Assembly: GCA_900553655.1 (NCBI GenBank)
Contig: USEQ01000013.1
Coordinates: 1 to 11,127 of the forward strand
From: an uncultured Slackia sp.
GTDB taxonomy: Bacteria > Actinomycetota > Coriobacteriia > Coriobacteriales > Eggerthellaceae
Direction: 5' to 3'
Length of the DNA stretch: 11,127 bases
The notes beneath the pieces are model-generated. The model was not told where the DNA came from. It searched no databases and worked only from the letters and a program-made list of their open reading frames with translations. A program made the position numbers and the translations under genes. Shown here piece after piece: positions 6,602 to 11,127 of the stretch (position 1 is its first letter; every line of letters starts with the position of its first letter).

Positions 6602-7939
6602 TTAGCGATCGGCCATGGCCACGTATTCGCGCGGGCATCCCGTCTTTTTGTAAGCGGGACGCATGATGCGCTTGCCCGATACGATTTCCTCGAAACGATG
6701 GGCGCTCCAGCCTGCCATGCGTGCACAAGCGAAAATAGGAGTGAGCATCTCACGGGGAATACCCAACGCGCCGTAGACGCAGCCGCTGTACAGGTCTACA
6801 TTCGCGCAAATATCCTTACTCTTGCCCGCTTCGGCCAGCAACTCAGGAGTGAGGCGCTCGATGATTTCAAGCAAGCGGAACTCAGGTTCGAAATCGGTAC
6901 CGGCAACCAGTTTTTCGGCATATTTATGACACAGCTCCGCGCGCGGGTCGGACAAGGTATACACGGCATGGCCCATGCCGTAAATCAAGCCCGTACGGTC
7001 GTACGCCTCCTTCTTAACTATCTTGCGCAGGTAATCGGCCACCTGTCCTTCGTCAGTGATGTCGGCCACATGCGCCTTGATATCATCGGTCATCAAGAGC
7101 GTGCGGTTGTTAGCACCGCCATGACGGGCGCCCTTCAAGCTTCCAATAGCCCCTGCATACGCCGAATATGGATCGGTATCGGCGCTGGTCAGAGCGCGAC
7201 ATGTAAATGTGGAGTTGTTGCCGCCACCATGCTCGGCATGAAGCATCAGCATGATGTCGAGCATTTTCGCTTCGGCATCCGTAAAGGAACGGTCGGGACG
7301 CAACATGGAAAGGATGGTCTCCGCGGTGCTCTGCCCTTCGACGAAATGATGTATGAACATGGAATCGCCGTAGAACTTGTCGCGCATAACGTGGTACGCA
7401 AGCACCATGATGCGCGGCAAGCGCGAAAGCAGCGCAATGGACGTGTCTACCTCATGCTCTGCGGAGCGATCTTCGGCATTCGGATCGAAAGCGTAAAGCT
7501 GGAGAACCGAACGAGCCAGGCAATTCATAACATCGCGCGTAGGCGGCTTCATGATGTAGTTTGCGGTAAAGCCGTCGGGCAGATCGCGCTGTTCGTCGAT
7601 AAGAGCCTTGAACTGAGCGAATTCTTCGGCCGTAGGCAAGGATCCGGCCATAAGCAGGTACGCGGTTTCTTCGAAGCCGAATCGATTCTCTTGAACCGCG
7701 TGGTCAACCAGGTCGTTGATGCTGTAGCCACGATAAGAAAGACGGCCGCGGTCGGGCACTTTATCGCCCTCAGACACAACATAGCCATGCACGTTGGAGA
7801 TGTTGGTGACGCCTGCCAGCACGCCCGTGCCGTCGGCGTTGCGCAAACCGCGCTTCACGTCATATTTTGCAGAATAGTATTCCGGATCGACGGCGTGGAT
7901 GGACGAGAAATCCCTATACAGGGGCAAGGAGTCTTTCAT
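6602..7939 (-). CDS. Citrate synthase (Si-type; citrate/2-methylcitrate synthase family)
   Basis: Condenses acetyl-CoA with oxaloacetate to citrate, feeding 2-oxoglutarate and glutamate synthesis in anaerobes with a partial citric acid cycle. A 2-methylcitrate synthase role cannot be excluded from sequence alone. The 445-residue protein shows the catalytic triad in context: H237 in LHAEHGGGNNSTF, H324 in GMGHAVYTLSDPRAE and D382 in NVDLYSG, plus the CoA-site segment GSLKGARHGGANNR at 266-279. The lid end reads GWSAHRFEEIVSGKRIMRP. It is of the hexameric bacterial style but somewhat longer at the N terminus. The start at 7939 has AAAGGA five bases upstream; the open frame to 8116 would add 59 basic residues with no family resemblance and is rejected. 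No aconitase, isocitrate dehydrogenase or prp genes adjoin, so context does not settle the substrate. Confidence 0.93.
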   Translation of the reverse strand: MKDSLPLYRDFSSIHAVDPEYYSAKYDVKRGLRNADGTGVLAGVTNISNVHGYVVSEGDKVPDRGRLSYRGYSINDLVDHAVQENRFGFEETAYLLMAGSLPTAEEFAQFKALIDEQRDLPDGFTANYIMKPPTRDVMNCLARSVLQLYAFDPNAEDRSAEHEVDTSIALLSRLPRIMVLAYHVMRDKFYGDSMFIHHFVEGQSTAETILSMLRPDRSFTDAEAKMLDIMLMLHAEHGGGNNSTFTCRALTSADTDPYSAYAGAIGSLKGARHGGANNRTLLMTDDIKAHVADITDEGQVADYLRKIVKKEAYDRTGLIYGMGHAVYTLSDPRAELCHKYAEKLVAGTDFEPEFRLLEIIERLTPELLAEAGKSKDICANVDLYSGCVYGALGIPREMLTPIFACARMAGWSAHRFEEIVSGKRIMRPAYKKTGCPREYVAMADR

Positions 7940-8071
7940 AGTGTTCCTTTCATGCATGAATCCCTTCAAGGCATAGAGCGCATGTCGGCCTTGACTCCTG
8001 CGACCGCAGGCGAACCGCAACCTCGGGGTGAGCCGCGGCAACGATTCTTCAAAGCGTCCTTTACGCAAATC

Positions 8072-8077
8072 ACTATA
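8072..8077 (-). promoter_or_regulatory. Candidate -10 element and long leader for citrate synthase
   Basis: Minus-strand TACTATAGTG contains TATAGT (8072-8077) and an overlapping TACTAT. A TTTTCG -35-like hexamer lies 17 bases upstream of TACTAT, inside the hairpin described next. Transcription here would give a leader of about 125 bases, which includes a small hairpin (CCTGCG/CGCAGG, 7997-8010). No known riboswitch class is recognised in the leader. Confidence 0.3.
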
Positions 8078-8085
8078 GTATGCGA

Positions 8086-8118
8086 AAGTGCCGCGCCCGA
8101 AAAGCAGACGCGGCACTT
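8086..8118 (-). terminator. Hairpin after DUF1015, possible weak terminator
   Basis: A 10-bp perfect stem, 8086-8095 with 8109-8118, and a 13-base loop, 117 bases past the DUF1015 stop. On the minus strand only three Ts follow (CTTTCGC), so it is a poor intrinsic terminator. It may end the serine cluster transcript or regulate read-through into citrate synthase. The rest of the 295-base gap 7940-8234 holds a 10-base palindrome CCCTGCAGGG (8166-8175) and no convincing gene. Confidence 0.5.
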
Positions 8119-8234
8119 CCGTACAAAACTTGTTACTAGGCGAAGGTCCAAAGCGACAAAGAAGCCCCTGCAGGGCACTCCCCCGAACAAAACGGAGCTT
8201 GCCTTAACGCAACAATTCGCTCATTCGCCGCCGG

Positions 8235-9485
8235 CTACGAAAGCTCGTGAATGAACAGGCCGCTGCGAAGCTTCGGCTCGAACCACGTGGACTTAGGAGG
8301 CATAAGCATGCCTGCGTCGGCCACGGCAAGCAGCTCCTCGATAGCGGTCGGGAACATGGCGAATGCAACCGCAGGGCCTTCCACGGCATCGTACGCTTTC
8401 ACCTTGCGCTCGAGTTCGCCCAGGCCTCGAATGCCGCCAACGAATTCGATACGCCCGCTCGTGCGCGGATCCTCTATACCAAGAATGGGAGAAAGCACAT
8501 GGTTCTGCAGCAACGACGCGTCAAGACCGTCCACGGGGTCGTCGCTTTCGAACTCGGGGAGAATTCCCAATCCGTACCAGCGGCCCTGCAGATACATGCC
8601 CATAGCGCCCTTCTCGATGGGCTCGAGCTGCGGCTCCTGAACGTGGAGTATCTCGTATTTCTCTTGAAGCTTGTCCAAGAATTCTTCGACCGTAAGGCCA
8701 TTCAAGTCGCGCACAACGCGATTGTACGGCAGGATAGCAAGCTGGCCCGCCGGGAAAAGCACCGACAGGAAGTAATTGAACTCCTCGTCGCCCGTGCAGT
8801 CGGAGCATGCCTCGCGACGAGCGCGGCTCACCTTCACGGCGGAGGCAGCACGATGATGCCCGTCGGCGATATAGGCCGCGGGCACGTCAGCGAATGCCCC
8901 AACCAGCGCGTTGACCTTCCCGGGGTCGGCTATACGCCACACACGATGCGCAATGTCATCCTCGGAAACGAAGTCGTACAAAGGAGCTTCGGCGCGAATC
9001 CCGTTCACCAGAGCGTCCACCGTCTCGCTATCGCGATAAGTGAGGAAGATGGGGCCGGTTTGCGCATCGAGCGCGTCAATATGGCGAATGCGGTCGCGCT
9101 CCTTCTTTTCAAGCGTGTTCTCATGCTTTTTGATGGTGCCGTTTTCATATTCGTCGACTGCACAACACGTCACGACACCAATTTGGCTGCGCCCGTCCAT
9201 GACGAGCTCGTAGAGGAAAAGACACGGAACGTCCTCGCGCACGAACGTGCCGTCGGCAATGCGCTCGCGCAACAAATCGCGGCCTTTTTCGTACACCTCG
9301 TCGGCATACATATCCATCTCGGGGTCGAATTGGGTTTCGGGGCGGTCTATATTCAGGAAAGATAGCGGCTTGCCGGAGACGGCGGCTGCGGCTTCGGCGC
9401 GATCGTACACATCATACGGCAACGCGGCCACCTCGTGAGCCACGCCGTCGGCAGGGCGAACAGCCTTGAACGGATGAATTCGCAT
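8235..9485 (-). CDS. DUF1015 family protein (ParB/sulfiredoxin-like fold), serine-cluster member
   Basis: A 416-residue protein recognised as DUF1015 by its opening IHPFKAVRP and LPYDVYD, by KKHENTLEKKERDRIRHIDAL followed by GPIFLTY, and by IADGHHRAASA (Gly209 in this numbering, motif at about 206-214). The last resembles the GERR/GHHR nucleotide-binding motif of ParB/sulfiredoxin folds, including free serine kinases. Family members commonly sit beside serA and serC, as here. The biochemical role is not established by sequence; a phosphotransfer step involving serine or O-phosphoserine is a reasonable inference, as no serB is present in the window. It is cytoplasmic, with no signal peptide or membrane segment. 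The start is the ATG at 9485, with AAGGG eight bases upstream; a TTG two codons earlier (9491) has the same element only two bases away. It lies 104 bases after serA, probably on the same transcript, with a hairpin between them. Confidence 0.88.
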   Translation of the reverse strand: MRIHPFKAVRPADGVAHEVAALPYDVYDRAEAAAAVSGKPLSFLNIDRPETQFDPEMDMYADEVYEKGRDLLRERIADGTFVREDVPCLFLYELVMDGRSQIGVVTCCAVDEYENGTIKKHENTLEKKERDRIRHIDALDAQTGPIFLTYRDSETVDALVNGIRAEAPLYDFVSEDDIAHRVWRIADPGKVNALVGAFADVPAAYIADGHHRAASAVKVSRARREACSDCTGDEEFNYFLSVLFPAGQLAILPYNRVVRDLNGLTVEEFLDKLQEKYEILHVQEPQLEPIEKGAMGMYLQGRWYGLGILPEFESDDPVDGLDASLLQNHVLSPILGIEDPRTSGRIEFVGGIRGLGELERKVKAYDAVEGPAVAFAMFPTAIEELLAVADAGMLMPPKSTWFEPKLRSGLFIHELS

Positions 9486-9509
9486 AGACAATTCCCTTCG
9501 TCATGCACA

Positions 9510-9552
9510 TCGGCGGCTTGCACGATGCTCGAAGAGCCGCGCAAGCCGCCGA
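9510..9552. repeat. Two-part hairpin between serA and DUF1015
   Basis: A 12-bp perfect outer stem, 9510-9521 with 9541-9552, enclosing a 19-base loop that itself contains a small hairpin GCTC-GAA-GAGC (9527-9537). No T-run follows on either strand, so it is not an ordinary terminator. Its position inside the likely serC-serA-DUF1015 transcript, starting about 25 bases before the DUF1015 start, suggests RNA processing, a stability element or partial attenuation. Confidence 0.65.
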
Positions 9553-9589
9553 CGAAACTACCAGGTCAAAACACAGGAGCGCTTCTTGC

Positions 9590-10504
9590 TTAATTTACCT
9601 TATGAACGGTGCAGCCGTTCTCCAGATAATCCATAACGGACTGCGCCGCCATCTTGGCGCAGTTGTCCTCCGCCTCTTTAGTGGAGGCGCCCAAATGCGG
9701 CAGAACGATGGCGCGCTCCATGGCTGCAACCGCAGGGTTGGCAAAGTCGGTCACATAACGAGCGACTTTGCCTTCGGCAAGCGCGGCGGCCATATCCGCA
9801 TCGTTAACCAGGGTGTCGCGCGAGAAATTCAGGAACACGACGCCTTCCTTCATCTGCCCGATCGCAGCCGCATCGACCATGCCGATCGTATCCTTCAGAG
9901 CGGGCACGTGGATGGTGATGTAATCGCATGCGGGATACAGCTCGGCAAGGTCGGTAACGAACGTCATGTCGGCCGAAATAGACGCAGCGCGCTCCGCGTT
10001 GACAAAAGGATCGTAGCCGACGACTTTCATGCCAAGCGCCTCCGCAGCGGCTACGACCTTGGCGCCAATGGCACCCAAACCGATCACGCCGAGCGTCTTT
10101 CCGAAAATCTCTCCGCCGGCGAATGCCTTCTTGGCCTTTTCCGCAGCTTTCCCAACATTGGGGTCTTCGGCGTTAGCCTTGACCCACTCGATGCCGCCGA
10201 CAATATCGCGCGCGGCAAGAAGCATGCCTGCAAGCACAAGTTCCTTGACGGCGTTTGCATTGGCGCCAGGGGTGTTGAAAACCGCGATGCCAGCATCGGC
10301 GCATTTCTGCAGCGGAATATTGTTCACGCCGGCACCGGCGCGGGCGATGACCTTCAAGTTCGCAGGGAACTCCATCTCGTGCATATCGGCGCTGCGAACC
10401 AGGATGGCGTCGGCCTCTTCCACGTTGTCGGTCAGTTCGTAATCGGCGCTCAAGACGGCAAGGCCCTCGGCCGAGATATTGTTCAAGCAATGTACTTTGT
10501 ACAT
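9590..10504 (-). CDS. serA: D-3-phosphoglycerate dehydrogenase family protein, short form without ACT domain
   Basis: Expected to oxidise 3-phosphoglycerate with NAD to 3-phosphohydroxypyruvate, the first step of serine synthesis. It is a 304-residue D-2-hydroxyacid dehydrogenase: substrate-side ARAGAGVNNIP at 54-64, NTPGANANAVKELVLAGML at 77-95, NAD fold LGVIGLGAIGAKV at 138-150, R229 in LNFSRD, and H270 in LPHLGAST. The usual catalytic Glu before Pro (xEP) appears as Asn, in DFANP at 253-257. The related Firmicute form (about 390 residues, as I remember it) carries a C-terminal ACT domain for serine feedback. Here the chain stops just after NGCTVHKVN, where that domain would begin, and no ACT remnant follows in the 104-base gap. 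The Shine-Dalgarno GGGGAGGA fixes the start. Its place directly behind serC strongly supports the role despite the changed residue; another hydroxyacid dehydrogenase activity is the alternative. Confidence 0.9.
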   Translation of the reverse strand: MYKVHCLNNISAEGLAVLSADYELTDNVEEADAILVRSADMHEMEFPANLKVIARAGAGVNNIPLQKCADAGIAVFNTPGANANAVKELVLAGMLLAARDIVGGIEWVKANAEDPNVGKAAEKAKKAFAGGEIFGKTLGVIGLGAIGAKVVAAAEALGMKVVGYDPFVNAERAASISADMTFVTDLAELYPACDYITIHVPALKDTIGMVDAAAIGQMKEGVVFLNFSRDTLVNDADMAAALAEGKVARYVTDFANPAVAAMERAIVLPHLGASTKEAEDNCAKMAAQSVMDYLENGCTVHKVN

Positions 10505-10569
10505 GGTATTCCTCCCCTATCAGACGAAACGAAGACGAACGTTCAAGCGTCTCCCCCGCAAAACATCTA

Positions 10570-10589
10570 CGCCGCTCTTTTGAGCGGCG
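10570..10589. terminator. Hairpin between serC and serA, possible attenuator
   Basis: An 8-bp perfect stem CGCCGCTC/GAGCGGCG with a TTTT loop. On the minus strand it lies 8 bases after the serC stop and is followed, after TAGA, by GTTTTGC, an interrupted T-run. A weak intrinsic terminator here would lower serA expression relative to serC rather than block it, since no better serA promoter was seen in the remaining bases. Confidence 0.5.
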
Positions 10590-10597
10590 CAGCATCG

Positions 10598-11127
10598 TTA
10601 CAGGTTTTCTTTCTCGAATTTTTCCATGAAGGCAACCAAGGCTTCTACGCCTTCGCGAGGCATGGCGTTATAAATGCTGGCACGCATACCGCCAACGCTG
10701 CGATGGCCTTTGATGCTCTCGATTCCGGCAGCTTTGGCTTCAGCAACGAATTTCGCATCAAGATCAGCATCGCCCGTAACGAACGGAACGTTCATGATGG
10801 AGCGATCCTCCTTGCGCGCCGTGCCTTTGAACAGCTTGCTCTGATCGAGGAAGTCGTACAGCAACTGCGCTTTTTCTTCGTTGCGCTTCTTCATGGCTTC
10901 AAGGCCGCCCTGAGCCTTGAGCCACTTGAACACAAGGCCGCAGATATAGATGCCATAACACGGCGGCGTGTTATACAGGCTCTTTGCATCTGCGTGGGTC
11001 TTGTATTGCATCATGGTGGGCACGCCGGGAAGTTTCTCCTCGGGGATGAGGTCTTCGCGAATGATGACGATGCACACGCCCGCAGGACCGACGTTCTTCT
11101 GGACGCCGCCATAGATGACACCGTAGC
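10598..11127 (-). CDS. serC: Phosphoserine aminotransferase, 5' end missing
   Basis: The C-terminal 175 residues of SerC; the start lies beyond the right edge. SerC transfers an amino group from glutamate to 3-phosphohydroxypyruvate, giving O-phosphoserine, using PLP. Visible signatures: [12 protein letters not shown], with the PLP Schiff-base lysine encoded at 11096-11098, then [30 protein letters not shown]; and the C-terminal [17 protein letters not shown], whose His and Arg bind the substrate phosphate. The frame is open to the window edge, so the GTG at 11077 is internal and not a start. It is the first visible gene of the serC-serA-DUF1015 cluster, 93 bases upstream of serA. Confidence 0.95.
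   Translation of the reverse strand, partial: YGVIYGGVQKNVGPAGVCIVIIREDLIPEEKLPGVPTMMQYKTHADAKSLYNTPPCYGIYICGLVFKWLKAQGGLEAMKKRNEEKAQLLYDFLDQSKLFKGTARKEDRSIMNVPFVTGDADLDAKFVAEAKAAGIESIKGHRSVGGMRASIYNAMPREGVEALVAFMEKFEKENL

Noticed and set aside
7940..8116. Longer citrate synthase start at 8116 adding 59 residues
   Set aside because: The added residues are basic and unrelated to the family, the region holds hairpin and promoter-like elements, and the ATG at 7939 has AAAGGA at normal spacing.
6698..8254. Long plus-strand open frame of 518 codons
   Set aside because: It lies opposite citrate synthase, whose catalytic motifs are all in the minus frame. GC-rich genes commonly leave long antisense frames.
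8247..9365. Plus-strand open frame of 372 codons
   Set aside because: Antisense shadow of the DUF1015 gene; no recognisable motif or plausible Shine-Dalgarno context.
8235..9485. DUF1015 as the ParB that binds the parS site
   Set aside because: Its ParB/sulfiredoxin-like motif is shared fold only. It has no visible ParB DNA-binding helix-turn-helix region, and its neighbours are serine genes.
913..10589. Shared CGCCGCTCTTT core in the terminator at 917-948 and the hairpin at 10570-10589
   Set aside because: Flanks differ completely and GC-rich hairpin stems often look alike, so coincidence is the simpler explanation.

Overview
The window looks like chromosomal DNA from a GC-moderate anaerobic actinobacterium, most likely the Coriobacteriia (Eggerthellaceae: the Eggerthella, Slackia, Gordonibacter, Adlercreutzia group). 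This is inferred from a Tat-exported lipoprotein flavoprotein of the type greatly expanded in that family and paired with its own regulator, a short-form SerA with a DUF1015 partner, a large fused MacB-type ABC transporter, and codon use. No ribosomal RNA or other definitive marker is present. Every gene except one LysR-type regulator lies on the minus strand.

Left part (1-3811): the N-terminal ATPase domain of a fused ABC ATPase/permease runs off the left edge. Next is a Tat lipoprotein FAD-dependent reductase/dehydrogenase with its own strong terminator. A 243-base intergenic region with two perfect inverted repeats separates it from a divergent LysR-type regulator. The flavoprotein and regulator form an accessory module, probably substrate-inducible anaerobic redox chemistry at the cell surface. 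The flavoprotein lacks the fumarate-binding residues of classical fumarate reductases, so its substrate is open.

Middle part (3812-8234): three housekeeping metabolic genes that appear to be separate transcription units, namely galE (UDP-glucose 4-epimerase), a PatA/AspC-like class I/II aminotransferase, and a citrate synthase. galE and citrate synthase have clear terminators. The gap between the aminotransferase and galE holds an exact consensus parS centromere site (ParB/Spo0J binding), which suggests the window is in the origin-proximal part of the chromosome.

Right part (8235-11127): a serine-biosynthesis cluster in the order serC (partial), serA (short, ACT-less), DUF1015, transcribed leftwards, with hairpins in both intergenic gaps. 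No serB phosphatase is present. The DUF1015 protein has a ParB/sulfiredoxin-like GHHR motif and is the natural candidate for handling free serine or phosphoserine.

No tRNA, rRNA, CRISPR array, insertion sequence or phage gene was seen. All gaps between genes are under 300 bases and were read for hairpins, promoters and small ORFs. No convincing extra small gene was found in them.
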